Positions 8,410 to 17,352 are shown, counted from the stretch's first letter. The stretch is 45,418 nucleotides of DNA from Caldifarciminota bacterium (GCA_030671005.1 DAOVAN010000002.1:1-45418); one strand, 5' to 3'. Notes: a model not told the origin generated them from the sequence alone. Made by a program: numbers and translations.

Positions 8410-9657
8410 TTATTCGTATCTGAGCGCTTCGATCGGGTTAAGCCCGGCCGCGCGGCGCGCTGGATAAATCCCAAAGAAGATGCCGACCGCGGCTGAGAAT
8501 CCAAACCCGAGCAGCACCATCCAGAAGGACACGGCTGCCTTGAGCGGTGATACGGTCGAAATGAGTGCGGCCAACAGCATGCCAAAACCGATACCTATGA
8601 TCCCACCGATCAACGCAAGGATGATGGACTCAGTAAGAAATTGAGACAGGATATACTGATTTGAGGCACCGACTGCCTTGCGGATGCCTATCTCCCGCGT
8701 CCGCTCAGCAACCGAAACGAGCATGATATTCATGATGCCGATACCGCCGACAACCAGGGAAATGGCGGCGATGGCGACAATGGCAATGAATCCCACGCGT
8801 GTGATATTCTGGTAGAGATCCATCAACATCTGCTGCGTGTTCAGTTCAAAGTCGTCCTCTTTGTCAAACCCGAGTCCGTGCCTGCGCCGCATCAGCTCCC
8901 GTATATCGTCTAGTGTCTTCTCCACATCACTCGTTTTAGGCTTCACACCGATCGAGTATCCTCCATAGACGCGAGCGAATAGGGATGTTCTGCTTCGCGG
9001 AAAGAACTTCTCGAACACCGTATTCGGTATGAGAACGAAATCATCGAGGCTGTTGCCAAGAAACTGACCCTTTTCCTTGAATACCCCGATTATCTTAATC
9101 CGGTGCCCTTCAACCATTAAATCTTTACCTATGGGCGACTCGTCTGGAAAGAGGTTTGCAGCAACATATGACCCTATTATACCTAAACTGCGACGGTGCG
9201 TAATATCATCCCTCGTGAAGTCCCGACCGCTTTCTACCAAATAGTTATTGACGTAGGAATAGTTTTCGTTTGAGCCTGCCACAGATACATTACTAATCTC
9301 TTCATCTCTGTATCTCAAATTGGAGAGCTGCCGTGAAATCGTCGGCACCGCGATTTCCACCGAAGACAACTGGTTTATCGCCTCGGCATCTGCCGGTACA
9401 AGATCGGGTCGTTCGGCGAGCTTATCCAAATCCCGATGGCCGGTTGAAATCCAGGTGAATTTTTGAATATAAATCAAGTCTGATCCAAGTGCCTGCACTT
9501 GCTCAGCAACCGTACGGTTAAGACCCTCGATCAAGGATAATATCGCAATCACCGTTGTCACGCCGATGATAATACCGAGTGTCGTAAGGAAGGACCGGAG
9601 TCGATGACTCCGAAAGGTTTGTAACGAGAGTGCGATCTTGCCCAGAATACTAATCAT
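8410..9657 (-). CDS. MacB-type ABC transporter permease
   Basis: A 415-aa protein with the MacB_PCD/FtsX layout: an N-terminal membrane helix (about residues 20-45, TLGIIIGVTTVIAILS), a ~220-residue periplasmic domain, then three C-terminal helices (GIGIMNIMLVSVAERTREIGIRKAVGA is the diagnostic turn). It would pair with the ATPase encoded just upstream, overlapping it by 8 nt. With the HlyD-type adaptor and TolC homologue in the same operon it forms a tripartite mechanotransmission exporter for lipoproteins, peptides or small toxic molecules; the substrate cannot be read from sequence. It is last in the operon. Confidence 0.9.
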   Translation of the reverse strand: MISILGKIALSLQTFRSHRLRSFLTTLGIIIGVTTVIAILSLIEGLNRTVAEQVQALGSDLIYIQKFTWISTGHRDLDKLAERPDLVPADAEAINQLSSVEIAVPTISRQLSNLRYRDEEISNVSVAGSNENYSYVNNYLVESGRDFTRDDITHRRSLGIIGSYVAANLFPDESPIGKDLMVEGHRIKIIGVFKEKGQFLGNSLDDFVLIPNTVFEKFFPRSRTSLFARVYGGYSIGVKPKTSDVEKTLDDIRELMRRRHGLGFDKEDDFELNTQQMLMDLYQNITRVGFIAIVAIAAISLVVGGIGIMNIMLVSVAERTREIGIRKAVGASNQYILSQFLTESIILALIGGIIGIGFGMLLAALISTVSPLKAAVSFWMVLLGFGFSAAVGIFFGIYPARRAAGLNPIEALRYE

Positions 9658-10336
9658 TTTCGATCATACCGTCTTTCAATTTCACTGTCTTTTTCGCATG
9701 CGCGGCAAGGCTTGAATCGTGCGTCACCATGACCACGGTATTGCCCTCATCCACGAGCCGGTCCAATATCTCCATGATTTCCGCACCGGTTTTTGAATCC
9801 AGATTACCGGTCGGCTCATCAGCGAAAATGACCCTCGGATTGTTGACCAGGGCACGACCAATAGCGACGCGCTGACATTCGCCTCCTGACATCTCATTGG
9901 GGCGATGCGACATTCTATCACCGAGGCCGATCTTTTCCAAGATTTCCTGCGCGCGCAGAATCCGGTCCTGTTTCTTGGTCCCAGCATATATCAGAGGGAG
10001 AGCAACATTGTCGAGCGCGGTCAGTCTGGGCAATAAACTGAAACTCTGAAACACAAAACCAAAGAATGTGTTTCTCACGCGTGCGAGTTCCTCATCTGTA
10101 TAATTGGAAACTAGCTTGTCTTCAAGGTAATATTCGCCCGAGGTTGGGGTGTCGAGGCAGCTCAGTATGTGGATGAGTGTCGACTTACCAGAACCAGAGA
10201 CGCCCATGATCGAAACATAGTCATTACTCTTTATTTCGAGACTCACGCCGCGCAGGGCATCCACCGCAACCTTACCGCGCCAGTACCTCTTTGTCACATC
10301 GACCGCACGACATATGACCCTATTTCTAGCCATCAT
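9650..10336 (-). CDS. ABC transporter ATP-binding protein, MacB/LolD type
   Basis: A 228-aa nucleotide-binding domain. Walker A is GVSGSGKST (residues ~45-53), the signature is MSGGECQRVAIGRAL, and Walker B is VIFADEPTGNLDS, followed by the H-loop MVTHD. The GNLDS motif is typical of the MacB/LolD/FtsE branch. The start is MM at 10336/10333; the ATG overlaps the adaptor gene's TAA by one base (TAATG), implying translational coupling. It energises the FtsX-type permease encoded next. Confidence 0.92.
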   Translation of the reverse strand: MMARNRVICRAVDVTKRYWRGKVAVDALRGVSLEIKSNDYVSIMGVSGSGKSTLIHILSCLDTPTSGEYYLEDKLVSNYTDEELARVRNTFFGFVFQSFSLLPRLTALDNVALPLIYAGTKKQDRILRAQEILEKIGLGDRMSHRPNEMSGGECQRVAIGRALVNNPRVIFADEPTGNLDSKTGAEIMEILDRLVDEGNTVVMVTHDSSLAAHAKKTVKLKDGMIEND

Positions 10337-11487
10337 TACGTGCGCCTTCGGAGTCTCCTGAATAGTCCGCCCCGTGGTCTAAGCGAACCAGAAGTCGAGT
10401 CCTCCTCGGGTGCTTCAAAACTGACCTTTTGACCATCCTTCAATTTTGACAGAACCCGGTACGGACCAATGATGACGGTATCTCCTTCTTCAACACCGGC
10501 TACGACTTCGATATCCGTATCACTCGACACGTCAGTGCTTATCTCGGTCAGCTGTGCCTTACCATCCTTCACGATGAATACTGTCTGAGCTGTCTCGCCA
10601 TCGATCTTGCGCTTACCCGAAGCCTGAATTGGTATGACCAAGACATCGGTCTTTTCATTCGTTGTAATATCGGCCTTAACATTCATGCCGGGCCTGAGCA
10701 GTGGCGAGAGTGCGTTCAATTGAATCTCGACTTCAAAATCGGTTACCTTGTCCGTAGTCAGTTGACTGGTGATCGGCATCAAGCCGACCTTTATCACATT
10801 ACCCGGGAATGTCGTATCGGGTAAAGCATCGGCAACGACCTCTGTAACCTGACCAACCTTCATCTCGGGAACATCGGTTTCATCAATCGTCACGACCGCG
10901 ATCACGACCGACATATCAGCAACGGTCATCATTACTGTGCCACCATAGTTCAGGGCACCCATTACCGCGGTTTCACCCTCTTCGACATTGATCTTCATTA
11001 TGCGGCCAGAAATCGGGGCATGTATTCTTGTTTTCCGGTAGGCATCCATCGCCTGCTCATACGATGCCTTTGCTATCTTGTAACTCAACTCTATTCGCTC
11101 AAAGCTTTCAAGGGATATCAATTCCTTCTCTAAGAGCTTCTGGGCACGTTCCAAATCCTGCTCTGCTTGTTCAAACTGGGCGAGAGCTAGCCGTCGTGAC
11201 GCGCCTGCCTGGATGTCATCGAGCTCGATCAACAGCTCTCCCTTCTTCACAAAATCACCTTCATTGTAGTGAATTTTCTCCACCCGCGCAATCGTCTCGG
11301 CGGATATGTCAACTTGTGCCTGCGCCCGTAATTCTCCAGAAGCAGTGACTTTGGAAGTGATGTTCCCCTTTCTGACCAACGCGACCTCAACCTTCTCGCC
11401 CCCCTCCCGCTGGCCCAAGTTCAGGACGACAATCACCACAACTAAAATAATGGCACCAACTATTATCAATATCCTCTTTTTCTTCAT
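10336..11487 (-). CDS. HlyD/MacA-type periplasmic adaptor (membrane fusion protein)
   Basis: A 383-aa protein with an N-terminal membrane anchor (IIVGAIILVVVIVVLNL), a split lipoyl/barrel-sandwich domain (GELRAQAQVDISAET ... HAPISGRIMKINVEEGE), an alpha-hairpin of coiled coil in between (about residues 95-140) and C-terminal beta-barrel/membrane-proximal domains (IDETDVPEMKVGQ). It bridges the inner-membrane MacB permease and the TolC-like channel. The start overlaps the upstream TolC gene stop by 4 nt. Confidence 0.9.
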   Translation of the reverse strand: MKKKRILIIVGAIILVVVIVVLNLGQREGGEKVEVALVRKGNITSKVTASGELRAQAQVDISAETIARVEKIHYNEGDFVKKGELLIELDDIQAGASRRLALAQFEQAEQDLERAQKLLEKELISLESFERIELSYKIAKASYEQAMDAYRKTRIHAPISGRIMKINVEEGETAVMGALNYGGTVMMTVADMSVVIAVVTIDETDVPEMKVGQVTEVVADALPDTTFPGNVIKVGLMPITSQLTTDKVTDFEVEIQLNALSPLLRPGMNVKADITTNEKTDVLVIPIQASGKRKIDGETAQTVFIVKDGKAQLTEISTDVSSDTDIEVVAGVEEGDTVIIGPYRVLSKLKDGQKVSFEAPEEDSTSGSLRPRGGLFRRLRRRT

Positions 11488-12728
11488 CGCGGCTCCTTAT
11501 TGAGCGTCATCGAACCCAAGAGATACGAAAACGTAGCCTGCTGTATATAGTAACCGGTCAACGCTTGAGTGTACGATACCCTCGCGTCGAAGATGGCTTG
11601 TTCCGCAGTCAAGAAATCCAGGAAGGATATCAGTCCCAGAGTATACTGTTCCCGGGCGATCACCGCTGCTTCGTTAGCAGCATCATAACTCTTCTTGGCG
11701 AGTTCCGATTTGTCCAAAGATTCTTGTAGTGAATAATATGTAGTACGCAAAGCCTTCTGCGCTTCTAACTCACTTCCTTTCTCAGCATACTGACTACGTT
11801 CATAGTCCTTCTTGGCATTCAGATACCTAAAAATGAGATTCTTGATCTCGAAAATGGGAAATGATACACTGATCCCATAATTCTTCGTTGCATTGTCCCG
11901 ATAGTACTGGAAATCGAAAATGAGCGAATCGCTAAAGACATTGCTGCTGTAGAACAGAGAAATATTCGGCAAGAATGCAAGGTATGAAGAAATGAGATTC
12001 AGCCTCGAAACCCTTCTGAATTCCTGCGCGATCTTCACCCCGTAATTGACACCGTATAGAACCGCGGTGAGCGAATCGAGGTTCGGCATCTCCGCGTGGC
12101 CGGGGTCGATCAGCGTATCAACGGGATAAACATCTGATTCAGTGCCCAGTATTGACCTCAATTCCTCCTGAGCGGTTATCTCCAGAGTCCTCGCTCTTGA
12201 TTTATCTTGGGCTGCGTTCAGATAAAACACCTCACCCTGCAATAACTCGAGCTTCGACGCGGCACCCAACTGGTATTTTGCCTCAACGAGCTCTAAGTTC
12301 TCACGTGCCCTTTGGATCGTTATCTCGGCCGAGTTCAATAACTCAAGGGCATTGATTAGACTATAATAAGCGGTCTTGATGCGCAACATGAGATTGGCTA
12401 TTTCCTCCTGATGCTCAATACCGCTCCCGGTCCACTGACCGCGGGCAACGAATATGGAAGTGATAATATCGAGGTCAAACACGGGCATGGTAAGGTTCAC
12501 CGAGCCTTCGTAGCCACTACTGGTAGTCCCCTGGTACTCGCTCTTTGTGTAGCTGCCTGCTACGCGCATGGTCGGTAAGAGTTCGGTGAGAATCTCGTAG
12601 AACTGAAGACGTGATTTCTCATAAGACACCCTCGATTCGTAGTAGATCGGGCTATTCTCCAAAGCGAGATCAATGGCCTCGTTCATTGAGAGCGAGTCAA
12701 CCTGTAGGAATAAAGCGAATAATAGCAT
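11484..12728 (-). CDS. TolC-family outer-membrane efflux protein
   Basis: A 414-aa protein with the TolC/OEP pattern: two repeated halves of long amphipathic helices. A short hydrophobic N-terminus (MLLFALFLQVDSLS) acts as signal peptide, followed by the OEP opening motif MNEAIDLALENSP. Helical repeats KTAYYSLINALELLNSAEITIQRA and LRTTYYSLQESLDKSELA are visible. It forms the outer-membrane duct for the adaptor/ATPase/permease encoded immediately downstream. It lies 28 nt after the Yip1-family gene and overlaps the adaptor gene by 4 nt. Confidence 0.9.
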   Translation of the reverse strand: MLLFALFLQVDSLSMNEAIDLALENSPIYYESRVSYEKSRLQFYEILTELLPTMRVAGSYTKSEYQGTTSSGYEGSVNLTMPVFDLDIITSIFVARGQWTGSGIEHQEEIANLMLRIKTAYYSLINALELLNSAEITIQRARENLELVEAKYQLGAASKLELLQGEVFYLNAAQDKSRARTLEITAQEELRSILGTESDVYPVDTLIDPGHAEMPNLDSLTAVLYGVNYGVKIAQEFRRVSRLNLISSYLAFLPNISLFYSSNVFSDSLIFDFQYYRDNATKNYGISVSFPIFEIKNLIFRYLNAKKDYERSQYAEKGSELEAQKALRTTYYSLQESLDKSELAKKSYDAANEAAVIAREQYTLGLISFLDFLTAEQAIFDARVSYTQALTGYYIQQATFSYLLGSMTLNKEPR

Positions 12729-12756
12729 ACTATATTATTTTGACAGTCTTCAGGCG

Positions 12757-13431
12757 CTACATCCCGCGGCCGAAAATGCCTCTAAGGCCAATTCCACCTA
12801 ATAGCGAGACGAACCAGATGACGAAGATGAGAATATAAGCATTCTTCTTAGGGACATTATTAGTAATATTGATGCCCATGGCAACTAATATCATCTGCCA
12901 GATAACGAAGAAATCAAACCCCGCGAGGAATTGGTACGTGAAGGACTCCTTGGCTAGATTCGGCACGAGAAGCGCCAAAGATGTCGTCACGAAAGGCGAT
13001 TTCGTCATCGCGATCAATATCAGCTTCAGTATTGCGGCGGGTACGGCGATCAACGCTGAATAACATATCACCGAGAAAACGGCCTTGAAGCCGCTCTCCC
13101 CAGTAAAAAGCGGAATGAACAGATTGACAATCAGCGTGAAAACTAACAATATGGCAGCGATAAAAAACGTGGCACCTACCGCGCTCGAAATCATGAGTAT
13201 GGGCCCGGATGTGAACTGCCTCGCCTGTTCCATCTGCTCTTCTGTCAACCCCCGTTCAATCATCGATTCTTCTTGTCGCGCCATAATCGCATCTCGACTG
13301 AAATTGACGGTCAAGGCGGCGGTTAATGCAATGACAACAAGGACAATGATGAAAGGCGTGATCCATCGGGGTTTTTCTTTCAAGACGTTGAACACTTTGC
13401 TCGGCGCAAAGTATATGTCCATGATATTCAT
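12757..13431 (-). CDS. Yip1-domain polytopic membrane protein
   Basis: A 224-aa protein with about five membrane helices (near residues 25-45, 78-108, 118-145, 170-190, 200-218). The opening MDIYFAPSKVFNVLKEKPRW is the typical bacterial Yip1/YIP1-family (PF04893-like) entry. GGGGAG lies just upstream of the ATG. It is first in the operon with TolC/HlyD/MacB-type genes, where Yip1-family proteins are recurrent but of unknown role; a part in membrane organisation or transporter assembly is inference. An in-frame ATG 9 nt downstream is an alternative start. Confidence 0.78.
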   Translation of the reverse strand: MNIMDIYFAPSKVFNVLKEKPRWITPFIIVLVVIALTAALTVNFSRDAIMARQEESMIERGLTEEQMEQARQFTSGPILMISSAVGATFFIAAILLVFTLIVNLFIPLFTGESGFKAVFSVICYSALIAVPAAILKLILIAMTKSPFVTTSLALLVPNLAKESFTYQFLAGFDFFVIWQMILVAMGINITNNVPKKNAYILIFVIWFVSLLGGIGLRGIFGRGM

Positions 13432-13524
13432 TCTCTCCCCTTTCGTATATATATATTACGTATGATCCATGATTTTTGTTTCAACCCTGCGCAATAAACA
13501 TCTATTTCAGACGTATCGAACACA

Positions 13525-13552
13525 AGTTTATGTAAAAATCAGCTAATGTCAA
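13525..13552 (-). promoter_or_regulatory. Probable promoter of the Yip1-TolC-MacB operon
   Basis: On the - strand: TTGACA (13552-13547), 16-bp spacer, TAAACT (13530-13525). A start near 13518 would give a leader of roughly 87 nt ending in GGGGAG before the Yip1 ATG. The -10 matches only four of six positions, so the call is tentative. Confidence 0.45.
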
Positions 13553-13571
13553 CCTGGCACGTCTGTGCGAG

Positions 13572-13590
13572 CTCTGAATTACATTCAGAG
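13572..13590. promoter_or_regulatory. Dyad between divergent transcription units
   Basis: A perfect inverted repeat CTCTGAAT-TAC-ATTCAGAG, extended by flanking GAG/CTC half-matches. It lies between the export-operon promoter (- strand) and the promoter of the small membrane protein (+ strand). It may be an operator shared by both. A six-T run starts nine bases later (13599), so a weak + strand terminator is the alternative. Confidence 0.4.
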
Positions 13591-13625
13591 ATCTCAAGTT
13601 TTTTCAGAAATCTCTCTTCTGTTTC

Positions 13626-13653
13626 TTGACAGGGGTGGTCTTTTGGCTATGGT
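13626..13653 (+). promoter_or_regulatory. Promoter of the small membrane protein
   Basis: TTGACA (13626-13631), 16-bp spacer, TATGGT (13648-13653). The start codon at 13672 is preceded by AAGGAGGAG, so here a short SD-containing leader of about 12 nt is expected. Confidence 0.55.
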
Positions 13654-13671
13654 TATGAAAAAGGAGGAGAC

Positions 13672-14022
13672 ATGCTGAACCCACGTCGATTGTTTATCGC
13701 CACACTCTTCGGAGTAATCTCCGGCCTGGTATGCTGGGCCCTATCATCCTCAGGAGGCCCACAACCCTGGTTTTTTGCGGTCTCGACGATTCTCGCGCGC
13801 ACTCTTATTGGATTCACCATCGGCATCAGTATACTGAAAATGAAATGGTGGCTGCATGGTATTGCGATTGGCTTCATTTTTAGTCTGCCTATGGCGTTCC
13901 AGGGATTTTATGTTCCCGGTAAGGAGATGTACATTTTCTTTGGCTCTCTAATAATGGGTGTGATCTACGGATTCTTCATCGAACTATTCACCACGGTCGT
14001 CTTCAAAGCAGAGGCAAAATAG
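13672..14022 (+). CDS. Small polytopic membrane protein of unknown function
   Basis: A 116-aa protein with four predicted membrane helices (about residues 8-26, 34-52, 58-78, 86-110). There is a strong SD (AAGGAGGAG) 3-4 nt upstream of the ATG and its own promoter. I do not recognise the family. Conserved-looking features are the Gly-rich helix 1 (GVISGLVCW) and the FQGFYVPGKEMY loop. It stands alone between divergent and downstream units, so context gives no function. Confidence 0.7.
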   Translation: MLNPRRLFIATLFGVISGLVCWALSSSGGPQPWFFAVSTILARTLIGFTIGISILKMKWWLHGIAIGFIFSLPMAFQGFYVPGKEMYIFFGSLIMGVIYGFFIELFTTVVFKAEAK

Positions 14023-14230
14023 CTAGGTCTATATAAGATATCGAAAAAATTGCACATTCACTATTTCGCCAGCACTTCTGTATCTCGTAGAGATTGGCGA
14101 ATTCTTGAATTCCTAAAACATTGGCTGGAAGCAAAACGCCACTCCAATCCTTTATTCATTTCGGCAGGTGGTTGTGAATTAAGCCTTAGATACAAGTTGC
14201 TTTTTGCTGTTGCATAATTATAATGAATAA
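14023..14230. other. Non-coding gap with one structured hairpin
   Basis: A two-tier hairpin is visible: TTCGCCA (14065-14071) with TGGCGAA (14095-14101), and inside it ATCTC (14082-14086) with GAGAT (14090-14094). It lies ~45 nt after the small membrane protein stop, without a T-run. It may stabilise the 3' end. The promoter of the DUF554 gene occupies the end of the gap. Confidence 0.4.
14197..14224 (+). promoter_or_regulatory. Promoter giving a leaderless DUF554 mRNA
   Basis: TTGCTT (14197-14202), 16-bp spacer, TATAAT (14219-14224), then six bases (GAATAA) and the ATG at 14231. No Shine-Dalgarno precedes the start codon, so transcription probably begins at the ATG. Confidence 0.6.
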
Positions 14231-14917
14231 ATGATTGGAACGGTTGTAAACATAATCCTGGTAATCATCGGCAGCCTGCTCGGGCTGCTATTGAAGAAAG
14301 GCATACCGGACAATATCAAAAAGATAATACTGGTGGGTCTCGGGCTCTTCTCCTGCGTGCTTGGCACTAAAATGGGCATCGAAATGCAGCGACCCCTTGT
14401 CGTCATACTCAGTCTCATATGCGGTGGTGTAATCGGCGAGGTCCTGAAGATCGAAGATTTTTTGGAGGGCATTGGCGCAAGACTAAAGCGATTTACCAAA
14501 GCCCAGGGTGAAACATCTTTTACTGAAGGGTTTGTCACGGCCAGTCTTCTCTTCTGTGTTGGACCCCTGACAATACTCGGTTCGATTCAGGCCGGGCTCC
14601 AGAACAGGCCTGACCTTCTTTTCATAAAGGCTCTGATGGATGGAGTCTCATCAATCATTCTAGCGTCGACATTGGGTTTTGGTGTAATATTCTCCGCACT
14701 GACGGTGCTCATTATTCAAGGCGGGCTCACCCTGCTCGCCGGGCAGTTTCACTTTCTGACCAACCCAGCCTATCTCAATGACTTCGCGAGCGTGGGAGGT
14801 ATAATGATCTTTGCCATTGGCATCAAGCTACTGGGCATCAAGCCGATCAAAGTCGGCAACTTCCTCCCCGCCTTGATCATCGTAGTATTACTCACTTATT
14901 TCATTGGACTGATATAA
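14231..14917 (+). CDS. DUF554-family membrane protein
   Basis: A 228-aa protein with about seven membrane helices and the typical DUF554 opening, MIGTVVNIILVIIGSLLGLLL, followed by IKKIILVGLGLFSCVLG and later FCVGPLTILGSIQAG. The family (YdfK-like) has no established biochemical function; a transport role is often assumed. It is a single gene with its own promoter, followed by the unrelated B12 riboswitch. Confidence 0.88.
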   Translation: MIGTVVNIILVIIGSLLGLLLKKGIPDNIKKIILVGLGLFSCVLGTKMGIEMQRPLVVILSLICGGVIGEVLKIEDFLEGIGARLKRFTKAQGETSFTEGFVTASLLFCVGPLTILGSIQAGLQNRPDLLFIKALMDGVSSIILASTLGFGVIFSALTVLIIQGGLTLLAGQFHFLTNPAYLNDFASVGGIMIFAIGIKLLGIKPIKVGNFLPALIIVVLLTYFIGLI

Positions 14918-14942
14918 GTCATCGCTTCGTTCCACTAGAATC

Positions 14943-14971
14943 TTGACAAATACCCTGGCCAAAGATATACT
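14943..14971 (+). promoter_or_regulatory. Promoter of the cobalamin riboswitch-btuB unit
   Basis: TTGACA (14943-14948), 17-bp spacer, TATACT (14966-14971). A start near 14978 is immediately upstream of the first conserved riboswitch bases, which fits well. Confidence 0.75.
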
Positions 14972-14977
14972 GGCCTG

Positions 14978-15170
14978 GCTGGTGGATTCAAGGGAAGCGC
15001 CGTGCGAATCGGCCGCGGTCGCCGCCACTGTGATTCCGAGTATACTCTGATCACAGAAAACCACTGTCCGTGCATACTAACAATATGTAGGATGGGAAGG
15101 TTGATCAGAGTCGGGTAAGCCAGGAGACCTATCCCCCAGTTACAATAAGAACCTTCGGACGAAAGGAGGT
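14978..15170 (+). ncRNA. Cobalamin (B12) riboswitch
   Basis: Core elements of the cobalamin aptamer are present in order: GGTG (about 14981), AAGGGAA (14990-14996), GTGCGAATC (15002-15010), GCCGCCACTGTGA (15021-15033) and the B12 box AGCCAGGAGACCT (15118-15130). The box pentamer GACCT can pair with AGGTC of the SD region (AAAGGAGGT, 15162-15170), and CCTT (15152-15155) can pair with AAGG of the same SD. This suggests ribosome-access control: bound cobalamin should hide the SD of the receptor gene four bases downstream. The expression platform is inferred from pairing by eye. Confidence 0.88.
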
Positions 15171-15173
15171 CCA

Positions 15174-17162
15174 ATGCTTTTTTTTATCCTTCAGATACTG
15201 ATTACCCAACCCATCTATGAAATGGACGAGGTTGTGGTAACGGCCAGGCGCTATCCGACCCTGCTGAAAGATGTCGCGGTCGCCGTCATGATCATCGAGA
15301 AAGAGCACATTGAAGCTCTTCAGCCAATCACCCTAGGCGAGGTTTTGCATGCTACAGCAGGTATTGATTTCAAGGATTATGGCACGCCAGGAGGTGTGGC
15401 GAGCATGGCCGTACGCGGAATACCTTCCCATGGCATACTTGTACTCGTAGATGGCCATCCCATCAATTACATTACAAATGGCATGGCTGACCTGAGTGTT
15501 GTCGATGTCAATACGATCGAACGCATAGAGATCGTCAAAGGACCCGTGTCGAGTGTCTATGGTGCAAATGCACTGGGCGCGGTGGTAAATATCATTACGG
15601 AAAGAGAATTCTCCAAATCCGAGATCGGCATGAAAATCACATCCTCGACCACAACCCTCGACACGCTTTTCCAGACGAGCAACATATTCACCGAGTTAGG
15701 CATGCCAGTACACAATAGCCAGTTGAGACTAGCCGGTGCATACACCAATTCTCATGGTTTCAGAAGCAACAGTGACTTGGGTAAATACCATGTTATTGGC
15801 TCGGTTCTTCACAAAGGTGATGATTTAGATCTCCGTGCATCGATTCTCTATGACGATAAGGAATACGGCATCCCGGGGCCAATGCCTCTTGTCGACAGCC
15901 TCCACCCCCTACCTCAGTTTGGAGACAGCACAGCAACATCATTGCATGACCGGGAAAGAGACAAAACCCTATTAGGTAAAATAGACACCGAATGGTCAAT
16001 TACTGATGATGTTAGCTGGTATAACAAAATTCATGCAGACCGAAGACGCACCGCGTTCCACACCACGTACGCTGGTTTGCCCGGCGATACGGTGAGCGAA
16101 GATTATGATTATCTCAGTCACACAATCGGCTTTAACACCATGACCCATCTGCACATGAAAACATTCGATCTTACCCTTGGTCTTGATGCCCATTATGACA
16201 CGCTTCAAACGCACAGCAGCTCTACCCTGAGCACAGACACAACTTGGCGTGCAAGCTCACACAACCTTGGAGCCTGGAGTGAGCTGAGGATCAGCCTGGC
16301 AGATTTAGTAACGGTAACATCAAGCATCCGCTTTGATCGTCACTCCCAGTTTGGTGGCTTTCTTTCGCCCGGCCTTGGTGTAGTCGGCATGATCAAACAA
16401 AACATCTGGCTGAAGTTTTCGGCTGGGAAGACGTTCCGCGCACCAACATTCAATGATCTCTACTGGCCTCATTCGGGCAATCCTGATCTCGAGCCTGAAC
16501 ATGGCTGGGCATATGAAATACGCATGGAGGGCTCGCCCTTACCCCAAATGCTCAGCGCGCTTTCGCTCTTCTTGCGTAATGTCTCCGACCGCATCGCCTG
16601 GCTCCCTGCTGAGGACAACCTATGGCAACCACAAAACGTCAATTATCTGGCCGTGAGGGGGATGGGCTTTGAATGGAGACATCACGTTTACAGCTTCGTG
16701 GAATATACTATCCAGGCAACCTACCTGGATGCTCGGCAAAAGAACGATGAAATCGTCTATTCCTATTATGACTGGATTGCTGACACCAGCCACACGGTCA
16801 TTGAAGAGATCGAACGAAGGGCCGCCTTCACCCCGAAACTGAACGTCATGACGAGAATCGATTTCAAGCTACCAAACAGGTGGCAGGCGAATATCGCTGG
16901 CTCATACGTTACAGAACGCGCAAATTACTATCCCAATTATAACAATTATCCGGTTGTATCCATGGACACAAAAATCCTGGATCCCTACTTCATCATCAAC
17001 GTTGCCTTGAGCAAGAAATTGTTCAGCTACGCCAAGATAACGGCGGGCATCAAGAATATGCTGAACAATAGCTATGCTACACAATTCGGGTACACATTAG
17101 ATGACCTCGATTACCCCATGCCTCATAGAACCTTTTTTGTCCGGTTAGCAATGCATTATTGA
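15174..17162 (+). CDS. btuB: TonB-dependent outer-membrane receptor, probable cobalamin (BtuB-like) transporter
   Basis: A 662-aa protein. A short signal-like N-terminus is followed at once by a canonical TonB box, DEVVVTA (residues 18-24). A plug domain (LGEVLHATAGID, VRGIPSHGILVLVDGHPIN, IERIEIVKGPVSSVYGANALGAVVNIIT) and a ~500-residue 22-strand barrel follow, ending in a terminal Phe-containing strand (PHRTFFVRLAMHY). The role as corrinoid importer comes from the B12 riboswitch in its leader. No BtuF/C/D genes are adjacent. Its TGA stop overlaps the -35 box of the RNase P RNA gene. Confidence 0.88.
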   Translation: MLFFILQILITQPIYEMDEVVVTARRYPTLLKDVAVAVMIIEKEHIEALQPITLGEVLHATAGIDFKDYGTPGGVASMAVRGIPSHGILVLVDGHPINYITNGMADLSVVDVNTIERIEIVKGPVSSVYGANALGAVVNIITEREFSKSEIGMKITSSTTTLDTLFQTSNIFTELGMPVHNSQLRLAGAYTNSHGFRSNSDLGKYHVIGSVLHKGDDLDLRASILYDDKEYGIPGPMPLVDSLHPLPQFGDSTATSLHDRERDKTLLGKIDTEWSITDDVSWYNKIHADRRRTAFHTTYAGLPGDTVSEDYDYLSHTIGFNTMTHLHMKTFDLTLGLDAHYDTLQTHSSSTLSTDTTWRASSHNLGAWSELRISLADLVTVTSSIRFDRHSQFGGFLSPGLGVVGMIKQNIWLKFSAGKTFRAPTFNDLYWPHSGNPDLEPEHGWAYEIRMEGSPLPQMLSALSLFLRNVSDRIAWLPAEDNLWQPQNVNYLAVRGMGFEWRHHVYSFVEYTIQATYLDARQKNDEIVYSYYDWIADTSHTVIEEIERRAAFTPKLNVMTRIDFKLPNRWQANIAGSYVTERANYYPNYNNYPVVSMDTKILDPYFIINVALSKKLFSYAKITAGIKNMLNNSYATQFGYTLDDLDYPMPHRTFFVRLAMHY

Positions 17163-17187
17163 CATTTTCGATCTCCGTGACTATAAT
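17159..17187 (+). promoter_or_regulatory. Consensus promoter of RNase P RNA
   Basis: TTGACA (17159-17164), 17-bp spacer, TATAAT (17182-17187): perfect hexamers at optimal spacing. The first P1 base (17192) lies five nt after the -10, so initiation at about 17192-17194 gives the mature 5' end. The -35 shares bases with the stop codon of the receptor gene. Confidence 0.88.
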
Positions 17188-17284
17188 CGAGTGTGGGGTA
17201 ATCGGATAGTCGCTCCACGTGAGAGGAAAGTCCGGGCTTCACAGGGCAAGATGCTTCCTAACTGGAAGCCCCGCCTCTTTCTTA

Positions 17285-17352
17285 CCATATGAGATCGAGA
17301 AGATCGCGGCTCGTATTTAGGATAAAAAGTGTCTTCGTACAGTCTTGTATGG
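17285..17352 (+). repeat. rnpB insertion copy 1 (in P9)
   Basis: A 68-nt element beginning CCATATGAGATCG and ending CTTGTATGG, with terminal inverted bases CCATA/TATGG. It is flanked by the P9 strands CCCCGCC (17269-17275) and GGCGGGG (17362-17368), so it extends the helix tip without breaking the core. It matches copy 2 at 58 of 68 positions. Confidence 0.85.
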
